64,000 nucleotides of DNA from Akanthomyces muscarius (Eukaryota; Ascomycota; Sordariomycetes; Hypocreales; Cordycipitaceae): positions 3,782,001 through 3,846,000 of the forward strand of contig NC_079245.1 of the NCBI RefSeq assembly GCF_028009165.1, written 5' to 3'. The number at the start of each line of letters is the position of its first letter. Position 1 is the stretch's first letter. The notes beneath the pieces were generated by a model. That model saw nothing but the letters and a program-made list of their open reading frames with translations, was not told where the DNA came from and ran no database searches. Both the position numbers and the translations under genes were made by a program. Positions 23,587 to 33,460 of the stretch are shown piece after piece.

Positions 23587-25875
23587 GACAAGCAGCCTCC
23601 GCCTCCGCCTCAGACTCAGTGTCAGTGAGCAGGGCAACTTGTCGTGTTTCGTTATTCTCACGCGTTCTCTGCAATCGCATTCGGAATTTTGGGCTCAGGA
23701 TATGGAATCTCTGTAAAATTCACAATCGTATTCAATTTGTGTCAGTATTGCTCTTTTTGCGATGTGTAACGATCTGGACTGGTCAATATTTTTGGTGGGC
23801 AAAAGCTGAGGTTCATGGTGTAAGTGGCCTGAACAGCCACACTGAGAACAGATGGGACATCTTCCCGACATGAAATGTAATAATAGCACGCGTTCTTTTT
23901 TCAATAAAATTCAATGGAATTGGTAAGAGTCTTATCATGTATAGATTGTCAGCATATTGTCGCTGCATCCTCGCTTTGGCCTGCATGCAAGCCCTGTAAG
24001 CCATAGGAGCCGCGCAAGCCACACGGCTATTGGGGGCTGTAAAAGTGTTACGGTACTCGCCACGATGCCAATCCGGCAGTTTGGCATATTTCTGAATGTT
24101 GCGATTATAACGTTCTTCTGCTGTACTATTCCCTAAGCGAGGGCGAGCTTGACGAGCAGCATCGCTGCTCAGAAGCGGACTACCACCCTGGCGCGGCGGA
24201 AAAAATGAGTCTCGGCTTAACGGCTGAGGGTCTCGTTTCCGGGGAGCCAAGTCTTGACGAGCCTAAGCTGCCGCACATCAAGGGGCCCATCTACTTGGCC
24301 TGGAGCGTACCCATTCTTTTCAAAAAGTTCCATCGTGAGAGCCTGTTGCCTGCCTCCGCCTGTGCAACTAGGATAAATCTCACTTTTCATCAAATCTTCA
24401 TGGCGGCCCCTTTTGAGGGGCAGTAACCTGCCTCCGCGGCGTACTCTTCGCTACTACTCCGTAGCTATAGATTCGTAAGTGGCGATGTCACTGCCCCATC
24501 TCGATCGCCCACCTGAGACTTCGCCTCTCGTAGCCTTCCTGCCTTCTAGCCTTCATCATAGCTGATGATGGTAGTGGAGCGAACCGCCAGGCTTCGAGAT
24601 TAGCTCTCGGCCACTTTTCCTGGGGACCCCCTAGCCCGCCCCCATCCGCACTTTTTCTTCAACATCTATCCAGCCCAACGTAGCATTTCATTGTGGTGGA
24701 AATGGCGCAAGCCACGGTGTGCAAACCCTTGCCCTTGTCATCAGGAGCGGCCGTTTTTTCCTTTTTGGCAACGATCCCGTTTCTTTTACTCCGTAGCTTG
24801 GTGTACGGGGCAAGCGTTCCCTGCTCTGCCTACTTGACTACGTGCCTACCGAGCTTGCCAGTCAACTTGCCAGCGCTGGACGCCAGGCAGTGTAACATCG
24901 TTTTGTAATCCCCGCCAATTCTAGTAAGCTGCTATTAGCGAGGAGTCTTTACCGGCCGTGGAAGGACAACTGCCAAGTAGTTCAGAAAGTCGTGGAGCAA
25001 ATGCCACTACGAAACCAAGATTCGGGGGGGTTGGTGGACAACGGTGCATCAAATTCTGTTGTTGGTAACATTTGGAAGCAATTATTACAGCCATGCTGCC
25101 ATGGAGCGCACTCCACCCGCCAGGGGTCATCAAGCCAAGGGCGGCGCTGATCGTAAAAGTCGGCGTGTCGCGACGGCCGAGTCGCGCCTTTCGCACAGTG
25201 CTACTGTGGGTTGACAATTCACGCCCATCATCGACACAGAGCACACCCCTCCCCTTTCGTACGCTTTTTGCGAGGCTTTTGTTTCCGCATTTTCGTCTGC
25301 CCAGTACTATTCAATTTCGACTGTATTAACCGCTTGCCACTTGGCCAGCTCGCCTTGACACTCCGCCTGACTACTCGTACCGACCGTGTAACAACATCAG
25401 CTTCGGCCAAGCAAAGATACTCGATCTGCTAATTTGCTGCACATGCAGCGCACTTCAGGACACCTCGTGCCCTGCCCACGCACCCTGGTCTATGCTTCTG
25501 GTTGTTCCACTTGAATGTCTCCGTGGGCCCTTTATATTAGGGCCATTCATCATGAGGCTAATGTAGGACGGGGTATGTGAACTGTCAAATAAGGCTGCTC
25601 GCGCCCCAAAATTCCATGTAAGTGGCGTTCGGGTATTTCTTTCTTTTTCATCGAGTCCCCTTCTTAAGCCAGTTCCCTTCCCTATAATACCCCCTTTGAG
25701 CCGAAATTGCTGGGCCATTTATTACTCCTGTTCGCTTCAGGTGAGACATGGACTTGCTGGAGTTGTTCTTCTAGAACTCGTCTGATTTGTCTTCGATGCA
25801 AACTGGCCCCCACATACAAGCGGTTGTCTCTTCATCCACGTGGTACTGGTGTTGTGAAGGCCTTACTTTACCAAA
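23587..25875. other. intergenic, no gene recognised
   Basis: Two exact TACTCCGTA nonamers lie here, at 24455-24463 and 24787-24795. The longest frame (23813-24250, minus) has no ATG for its first 80 codons and is not accepted as a gene. Confidence 0.45.
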
Positions 25876-25883
25876 TTTATAAG
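25876..25883 (+). promoter_or_regulatory. TATA-like element of the permease gene
   Basis: TTTATAAG lies about 63 bp upstream of the ATG at 25947. Confidence 0.4.
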
Positions 25884-25946
25884 CGGCACCTGCCGCCCTG
25901 TTTTAGCACATCCTCGAGCGATTGTTATTGTACAAAGTTATCAAAG

Positions 25947-27723
25947 ATGCCTTCTACCGGCTATGAGCTCGGCAATATGGCCTCGGCTACTGCCAAAGGC
26001 ATGCGTATTGCGGAAGAGCCCTCCAGCCCTCATAGCGAGGTTATGTCCAGGAGCGACCATGCCGACAGCGAGCAGCTTGCGCGTCTGGGCAAAAAGTCTG
26101 TTCTCAAGGTATGAAAGCTACCAAGAACTGCTACATCGATACATCTGGATACTTTCTATGCTGGGCGCTAACCAATTGTTCCACAGCGAAACTTTGGTTT
26201 CATGTCCATCCTCGGTTTCTCTTGCACCATCCTCATCACCTGGGAGGCAACCCTCCTTCTCTCAGCGCAAGGTCTCGCCAACGGCGGCTATGCAGGCATC
26301 ATCTACGGGTACATTGTTGTCTGGCTCGGCAACATCAGCGTCTTCACAACGCTCTCCGAATTGGCGTCCATGGCCCCGACCTCGGGTGGGCAATACCACT
26401 GGGTTGCCATGCTGGCGCCGCGCCGCTGCTCAAAGTTCCTTAGCTACATTACTGGATGGCTAACAGTGGGAGGCTGGCAGGGTTCCGTCGCATCATCTGC
26501 TTTTTTGACCGGCGGCATGATTCAGAGCATGATTGTCATGAACAACCCGGACACGTATATCCCGCAGCCATACCAAGGCACGCTGTTTTTCTGGGCCATT
26601 ATGCTGTTCGCCGTGTTTATCAACGCCATCGTCAGTTCCTCTCTGCCCAAGTTTGAGGGTTTGATCCTTATCCTGCACGTTCTTGGCTTCTTTGCAATTT
26701 TGATCCCAATGGTCTCTTTGGGGTATCACGGTAACGCACACCAAGTCTTCACTGAGTTCCGAAATGAAGGCGCTTGGCCGACTCAAGGTCTGTCCTTCAT
26801 GGTGGGTCTAATTGGCAATGTTTTTGCCTTTGTCGGTATGTTCTCATGCTTGGACCCAAAAACTGCAAGTAACTTTTTAACAAGCCATCACAGGTGTTGA
26901 TGCCGCGTTCCACATGTCGGAGGAGACGACCGATTCTGCTGTTACTGTTCCGAAGTCCATCCTACTGAGCATGCTTATCAACGGCACTACTGGTTTCGCC
27001 ATGACCATTGCAGTCCTATTCTGTATTAAGGATGTGGATGCAGTAGTCCACTCGACAATTGGCTTTCCTCACATGCAGCTCTTCTTGGACTCGACAGGCT
27101 CAGTTGCGGGCGCGACCGTCATGGCTGCCATCATCACAACCCTCGCGGCCTGCGCTACTGTTGGCATGCTCGCCTCGACGTCCCGTGTCTTCTGGTCTTT
27201 TGCGCGTGATCGGGGTCTGCCTTTCTGGCGCATCCTGTCTCAGGTCGATGCTCGCACTACGGTACCCCTGTGGGCCATCACTTCCACGACTTGCATTGCT
27301 TGCCTTCTGGCTATTATTAATTTAGGTTCACCCACTGCCCTGAACGCCGTCATATCGCTCTCCGTTTCTTGCCTCTACCTGTCATACTTCATCTGTGCTG
27401 GTTTGCTATTGTACCGTCGCACAACCCGGGGCTTCCAAATGCCTGATGCGTCGGGACTGCCTGCTCTTGCGAACACTTCGGGCGCCGAGCTTGTCTGGGG
27501 TCCATGGCATCTACCAGGTGCGCTTGGCGTCGTCAACAACGCTATCAGCTGCGTTTACCTCATTGTCATCTTTTTCTTTAGCTTCTGGCCCAGTATGATA
27601 AATCCTGACGCAGCTTCTATGAACTGGGCCTCTGCCGTTACCGGATTCATCCTCGTTTTCAGCATTCTTTACTATGTGATCTGGGCTAGGAAGGAATACG
27701 AGGGTCCGATTGTCGAAATTTGA
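25947..27723 (+). CDS. APC-family amino acid/choline permease
   Basis: Three exons, 25947-26108, 26187-26835 and 26894-27723. Introns are 78 bp (GCTAAC branch) and 58 bp, and the product is about 546 residues. After a hydrophilic N-tail of about 55 residues come RNFGFMSILGFSCTILITWE, the ELASMAPTSGGQYHWVAMLA motif of the fungal choline/GABA/amino-acid branch of the APC superfamily, GWLTVGGWQG, and GVDAAFHMSEETTDSAVTVP after the third exon junction. Later helices include LASTSRVFWSFARDRGLPFW. About twelve membrane segments are expected. The family (yeast HNM1 and UGA4 are relatives) imports choline, GABA or related nitrogen compounds across the plasma membrane; the substrate cannot be read from sequence. 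It belongs to the same broad family as the dead permease at 48.2-49.7 kb. The start follows a TATA element and has a good context. Confidence 0.9.
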
Positions 27724-28086
27724 TTGTTTTCTTGCGTGCACTATCTACAACTTTGTCCCATAGTAATAGCTTGAGCTGCATCGCAATCGCTCTCAGCAGA
27801 TTTTTACTTAAACTAACTAGCTCTTCTCATAGTAATGGTATTGAAACAGGGCTATGGGACTACCGCTCGTCCCACCCTGTATCTTGTTATATGTGAGGCA
27901 CGCTTCAATCGTTTCATCCATTGTAGAATGTATTTTTAAGAGACTGACAGACTCTTTGTCGCGACACGGATTGAATATACGCATGATCACAATAACCACC
28001 ACGGGCGGTGGGAAATGCGATCCTCAAAGCGGAGCAGACAGAGAGTAAGGCCTGCCCTACCATCCCTCCACCGAGTAATGCCTCAT
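27724..28086. other. short convergent 3' intergenic
   Basis: Separates the permease and the small secreted protein gene, which read toward each other. Nothing recognisable. Confidence 0.5.
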
Positions 28087-28432
28087 TCAATTCTCCCAAA
28101 CATTTTGCTTGTGTGGGATGCAGTTCTTGCACTCTTTGAAATTGTTGGCAGTGCTGGCAGCGGAGCCAATGCAGCTCAAGTCGGCTGCAACGTTAGCTCC
28201 GACCTCAATGACTGGGGCACCGCAAGAAGCCGTTGTGCCGACTAGGTGAGGAGCGCAATCTGTGATACTGGTTAGAAGCTACCCTCTTCGCTGGAAACAA
28301 CTCACAAACTGATCAAGTCGCTCTTCAACCTGGAGGCAGGGAGATGTCGACTTGGTTCTCGACCTGTGTCTCAGTGGGCACAGCGTATGCCACAGCGGCG
28401 AAGAGAATTTCGGCGGTGGTGGAGAGATGCAT
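28087..28432 (-). CDS. small secreted cysteine-containing protein (two exons)
   Basis: No single reading frame shows this gene. Exon 1 (28432-28330) encodes MHLSTTAEILFAAVAYAVPT, a signal-peptide-like start, followed by an acidic stretch ending SLPP. A 70-bp intron (28329-28260) has a CTTCTAAC branch site and a CACAG acceptor; its donor GTTGAA is weak. Exon 2 (28259-28087) continues with DCAPHLVGTTASC, ADLSCIGSAAS and FKECKNC to TGA, for 91 residues in all. The five cysteines and Ala/Ser/Val-rich spacing resemble a group of small secreted proteins common in Hypocreales whose role is unknown; some such proteins are effector candidates. A TATAAAG lies about 115 bp upstream. A stronger GTGAGT donor inside the intron would leave an in-frame stop in exon 1, so I prefer the weaker donor. 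Confidence 0.65.
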
Positions 28433-28546
28433 AGGCTCGAGTGTATAAACTAGGTTTTGGGAGTTGAAGCGTTTGTGCTTGAATTGTGCAAATCATGGTG
28501 CTGATGTTTTTATCAGTTTTCGAGAATTGCCAACGACGAGACGGCT

Positions 28547-28553
28547 CTTTATA
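28547..28553 (-). promoter_or_regulatory. TATA box of the small secreted protein gene
   Basis: TATAAAG on the minus strand, about 115 bp before the ATG at 28432. Confidence 0.45.
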
Positions 28554-30578
28554 CTCTTACAGCTGGTGCAGTTTTTTTTAAGTCACCTCACAGGCGTTTG
28601 ACATTCAGGAGGGATACCAGGGATACCACTCAACTTTGATTATGTATACTCAGAGACTTCTTTTATAAGCACACTGAAGTCGGCGTACGCATCGCAGGCC
28701 GGAATCAGTAAACCGGCTGGAGATCACATCGTTGCAGCCATCACCCTTTAAAGACACAAATCTCATCTTATATGCACCAGAATCCTATTCGATCAGCAAC
28801 AAGGCTTCTAGGAACGAGGAGGTTTGCCGTTTCATCCGGCTTCGGTCGCCCACTTCATATTCGTATCGGGAGGGTGGCTTGAGATCAACATCGCACCACT
28901 ATGTTATCGTCACAAGAGCAAGTTTGATTCTTGCCAGCCTTAATGGAGTAAATTTAGGTCATGGTAAGATCTTGGACACAATTGTGGAATAACCTCACAT
29001 GCGTCACAATAGTGCTTGGCTGATACTAATGCGGCTATGGCTGCGACCTGTCGAGATGCAAATTGGGCAGAATTTAATCAAGATAGAAATGAGCCAGCCA
29101 CTTCAACGCTAAGAAGCGTGTACATGAGCGATACGACTTTTCTCGTCGATGTGACTGACTACAGACATATTTAACTACACTATCGGCAAGACAGGTGAAC
29201 TGGGGCCATGGGTTGCCGACGGGCTGGCGTACCGCTTTTGCCGGCGTCAGACTGGTCGGAGGTGCCCAGAGCCTGCAAAGGCAGCTTGATGCCATACTAC
29301 AGACCACGTTATGGACTGTCTGAGGCATGGTGGCGGCATCGCAAGGGACGAATCAAGTCCAAAGGCAGCTAGCTAACCAGTTGGGTCAAATTGAACATGG
29401 CAAATGAATATTGAACAAAATTAACATTCGTTTTCACTGTTACAAACCTAGCGAGCTTCCAAGCTGTACCAATCAAAAAGTTGTTGTACTCGCTGCAAGT
29501 CCCAACTATCCAGAGTTTCGCCATGTTTTCCGCATACATCGCGAGCCGAATCTGGTAGTTGAGTGAGCAGCCAACAAGGCTCCATCCAGCCTTGTCGGCC
29601 ACTTTCGAGAATGAGACTACCTGTTAGTCTCGTCGAATCGGTCCCCTTACCAGGAACGGACGATCTTCGAGAAGAAAGGACCTTTGGGCGTACATGCATC
29701 GCTCATTTGACAAGCGTAGATGTTATCCTATCTCATCCGCCTCACTTCGGGCCTCCCCGTCATCCCATCAAGCAACGAATGGATCTGTGGTAGATCATTG
29801 CCACGTCTCCACGCCCAGTTACTGTGCCAGCTGCCAAGCTCAGCCTTGACAGTTGTTCACCCCTGCAGAATTGGAAAAGAAAAATTGTTTGGCTTGCGTT
29901 GTCCCCATCGTCTTGCAAACCAGTATCCGTCGGGTAATTGGGACTCAGTCAGCCAGGTCATCGATGGGAAGCAATAAGTGACGATGCACACAAAAAAAGC
30001 ACTGGTGAATTTGGTCACAAGGTTGTACTGTTGATGGGCGATAGCCTAATTCCTTCTGTATTGAGGAACTGACTGACTATGAAGGAAGGAAGAAGAAGCT
30101 ATCGAGGTCCTGCTAGGCAGCCACCACATAAGGTGGTGGAAGTGGGTCCAGCCCAGTCACTGGTGCTTGCAACAGTAATAAAGGTAATTGTGCACCAACT
30201 GGTGGCTGCGGGCACGTGTGCGAATAGTTACTCCGTACGGATACAGATCAGAAGAGAAAGATCATTTGGCTAAGAAAATGAGGGCACTTGTGGATTAACG
30301 CTAGGGTGCTAGTGAGGGTGTGCTTATTAGCGTATAGCTGATTGCGGGGAAGCTTTAGCAGCTTCCCGGTCCGACATCGTCAGGTGGTCCTGAAGGAATC
30401 CTTCTCAGTCCGACGCTGCCTTTTACAAATCACTTTCTTGTCCTCTTCTCTCGTATGCACATTCCTAGCGAGAACTTGTGCCACAGTTTTGTCCAAGATT
30501 AGGATCGCTGCGGTGCGGGAGTAAGACAGTCCTAACAGACACCTGCTACCTGCAGCCCGCCACCAAGTCAAAATCATC
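28554..30578. other. intergenic, no gene recognised
   Basis: Two overlapping minus-strand frames at 29369-29602 and 29448-29699 look somewhat protein-like but match nothing I know. One exact TACTCCGTA lies at 30229-30237. Confidence 0.45.
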
Positions 30579-32987
30579 ATGCCGTCTTCCGCGTTCGTTG
30601 GTGGTCGAAAAGGTGAGTCATTTCGCTTTACGATTCTCACCGACGGTTTATTTCGCTATGAGTGGGCACCGCGTGGTGACTTTGAAGATCGGCCATCTGC
30701 TTTCGCTGCCAGTCGCAGCCAGTGCGATGTGCCTGACTATCGTTTGGTGGAATCGGACGATTTGATTGAGATATTCACGAATCGATTCCATCTCACGTAT
30801 AACAAAGCCAAGTTTACGCCCGAAGGTCTTTTTGTGCGCGTCTATGGTCACCTTGGGACAACGTGGCGATACGGTGAAGTTCACGAAACACTCGGCGGTA
30901 CTTATAGAACGCTCGACGGAGTCAATGGTCGGGTTCAGTTGGAGCCGGGCGTGGCATCACGCAAAGGCTTTGCCAACATCGACGACGCCAGCATGTTGTT
31001 TGCTGACGATGGGTCCATTGCGCCTAGGAAGCCCGGTTCGGGCAGAGTGGACTCTTATTTGTTTTGCTACGGACACGACTATCGTGATGCTGTCAAAGCT
31101 CTGTATCGGGTGTCAGGCCCGCCGCCACTACTTCCCCGTTGGGCGCTTGGCAATTGGTGGTCTCGCTACTACGAGTACACAGCTGACTCGTATTTAAATC
31201 TCATGGATACATTCAGGGAAAAGCGCATCCCACTCTCAGTCGCTGTCATTGATATGGATTGGCATTGGGTCAGGGACCCCCGTGTCGCAGAGGCCAAAGC
31301 ATCTGGATGGTCGGGATACTCCTGGGATACAAACCTCTTTCCGAACCCTCGTGAATTCGTGGACGAGCTTCATAAACGGAATCTGAAGGTTACTTTGAAC
31401 GAGCATCCTGCCGATGGCATCGCAAAGTACGAAAATATGTACAAAAGAATGGCCGAGGTGCTGGGACATGACACGTCTCACGGCGACCCGATTCCTTTTA
31501 ACATTACCGATACAGGTTTTGTCAAAGCGTATTTCAGTATTTTACTGAAACACATTGATGACGATGGCCTTGACTTTTGGTGGACCGATTGGCAGCAGGG
31601 CACTCATTCTTCCCTTCCTGGCATCGACCCTCTTTGGGTTCTCAACCATTTTCACTTTCTTCACAACGAGCGTCTGCAGAAGAGTCGCCCTGCCGAGGAG
31701 CGCAGTCACCCTATGGTATTCTCTCGCTATGCTGGCCCAGGCAGTCATCGATATCCAGTCGGGTTCTCAGGTGACACAATTACCAGCTGGGACTCGCTCG
31801 GGTTTCAGCCTGAATTCACCGCCACGGCTAGCAACATTGGCTACGGATGGTGGTCAAACGACATTGGAGGACACATGCAAGGCAATCGTGACGACGAGTT
31901 GACCTCTCGCTGGGTTCAGCTCGGCGTTCTCTCGCCGATCATGAGGTTGCATTCTACCAAAAATCGATGGGTTACTAAAGAACCGTGGAAACTCCCGACT
32001 AGCTCCGGACAAGGGCCGCAGGACGTCGTCATCAACTTCATGCGTCTTCGTCACAGGCTGCTTCCATACTTGCACACCATGAACCGTCGCGCTGCCAAAC
32101 ATGGCGAGCCTCTGATTCAACCCATGTACTGGGAGTATCCAGAGCATGATGAAGCGTACGGCGTGCCTAATCAGTATTATTTTGGCTCGCAGCTGTTGGC
32201 GATTCCAATTACTTCGCCCCAGAATCGCGAGACCAAAACGGGCAAGGTCAAGGGATGGCTTCCTCCTGGCACTTGGGTCGATTTTTTTACCGGTGTGGTA
32301 TATGATGGCAATCGCAGCATGTGGCTCAGCAGGACGCTTGACAAAGTCCCTCTCCTCATGCGCCAGGGCGCTATTGTTCCGCTAGATGCTAGTCTTGAAG
32401 GGTCCAACGGCGCAGCGAATCCCCAGGGCTTTGAGATTGTTGTCGTGGCAGGCGCTGATGGACAGTTTGATCTCCTTGAAGAGGATGAAAGCGCAGAGGG
32501 AGCTGCCGACAACGTGCCCTGGGTCAAAACATCCATTTCTTTTGAGCAGCGCCGGGGAACTCTCACCATAGGGCCCAATCGCAGCGGGGCGCTCGCGTAT
32601 TCAAGAACATGGAGCGTTCGCTTTCTGGGTATGCGCAATCTCGATGGAACTACTGTTTCCATTGGTGGCGTTTCCACGACTTCTCACAGCGTAGAGCCGG
32701 CTGAGAATGGCACCGTTGTGAATCTAGGTCGCATAGCTCCTGGTGACACAGCCATTGTATTTTTGGGTCCAACCCCAAAGCTAGCCGTCAATAATCCCGA
32801 GGCTCTCATTTACCCTATTCTCTTCGAAGCCCAAGTGGGTATTCAGCTAAAGGAGAAGATTGATGATATCATCAGGCCCAAAGACGTTCCTGCATCCATT
32901 CGGGTTACTCAGGCTGCAGCGCTGGACATGGATGAGGATCTTCGCCGCATTCTGAACGAGTTTCTTCTAGCCGACAGTCGCTGTTAG
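30579..32987 (+). CDS. glycoside hydrolase family 31 (alpha-glucosidase/xylosidase type)
   Basis: A single exon of 802 residues. The catalytic (beta/alpha)8 barrel begins around residue 180 (PPPLLPRWALGNWWSRYYEY). The retaining GH31 nucleophile is Asp337 in DFWWTDWQQG, and the acid/base is Asp399 in GFSGDTITSW. Other GH31 landmarks are VIDMDWHW near residue 222 and YGWWSNDIGGHMQG near 425. A beta-sandwich domain lies on each side. There is no signal peptide, so this is probably an intracellular enzyme acting on small alpha-linked glucosides or on glycogen- or starch-derived oligosaccharides (inference); alpha-xylosidase activity is also possible in this family. Length and domain order are normal. 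No neighbour suggests a polysaccharide cluster. Confidence 0.92.
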   Translation: MPSSAFVGGRKGESFRFTILTDGLFRYEWAPRGDFEDRPSAFAASRSQCDVPDYRLVESDDLIEIFTNRFHLTYNKAKFTPEGLFVRVYGHLGTTWRYGEVHETLGGTYRTLDGVNGRVQLEPGVASRKGFANIDDASMLFADDGSIAPRKPGSGRVDSYLFCYGHDYRDAVKALYRVSGPPPLLPRWALGNWWSRYYEYTADSYLNLMDTFREKRIPLSVAVIDMDWHWVRDPRVAEAKASGWSGYSWDTNLFPNPREFVDELHKRNLKVTLNEHPADGIAKYENMYKRMAEVLGHDTSHGDPIPFNITDTGFVKAYFSILLKHIDDDGLDFWWTDWQQGTHSSLPGIDPLWVLNHFHFLHNERLQKSRPAEERSHPMVFSRYAGPGSHRYPVGFSGDTITSWDSLGFQPEFTATASNIGYGWWSNDIGGHMQGNRDDELTSRWVQLGVLSPIMRLHSTKNRWVTKEPWKLPTSSGQGPQDVVINFMRLRHRLLPYLHTMNRRAAKHGEPLIQPMYWEYPEHDEAYGVPNQYYFGSQLLAIPITSPQNRETKTGKVKGWLPPGTWVDFFTGVVYDGNRSMWLSRTLDKVPLLMRQGAIVPLDASLEGSNGAANPQGFEIVVVAGADGQFDLLEEDESAEGAADNVPWVKTSISFEQRRGTLTIGPNRSGALAYSRTWSVRFLGMRNLDGTTVSIGGVSTTSHSVEPAENGTVVNLGRIAPGDTAIVFLGPTPKLAVNNPEALIYPILFEAQVGIQLKEKIDDIIRPKDVPASIRVTQAAALDMDEDLRRILNEFLLADSRC

Positions 32988-33460
32988 CTCTATTGCGCCT
33001 TTCACATTTTGTAACGGGCACAACTATCAGATAGTTGTATTTCATCCATCTCTTATATTCTGGCTATGAGTGAAACTGGCGTTGTGCCGTCTCGTCCGCC
33101 TTCGCTCATTGGGCAACGTCGGCTCTCTTTTGAGTGTTGAAAGTGTAGCAAAGACGTGCCCTGCGTCATTCAGGGGTGCAGTCAGTAGATAGGAACTACA
33201 AGTACGTATCATTGGCTAGCTTGGAGTCTGGGAAGTAGTCACTCCTGTGGCCCGTCGCTGTTTTGCCCTAAGTAGCTGAGCATTTGTAAAGCATGCCAGT
33301 TGCTGGTCAATGGACGCCTCGGTTCAGTAAACAAATGTATTTATAAGATAAAAAGATTAAAGAAAGTCGATGAAACTAATTAAATAAAACTCCAACACAC
33401 CCAAATGGGACATCTTCATATTAACAGTGAACCATTGAAGGCGTCATTCTTTTTGATCCC
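32988..33460. other. convergent 3' intergenic
   Basis: Holds the 3' flanks of the GH31 and WSC genes, AT-rich at 33,330-33,400. No gene seen. Confidence 0.55.

Noticed and set aside
23813..24250. 145-codon minus frame
   Set aside because: It lacks an ATG in its first part, and the AT-rich end encodes an unlikely tail. No family match known to me.
29369..29699. Two overlapping minus frames, one membrane-like
   Set aside because: They compete for the same DNA, are short, and have no splice partners or known relatives.
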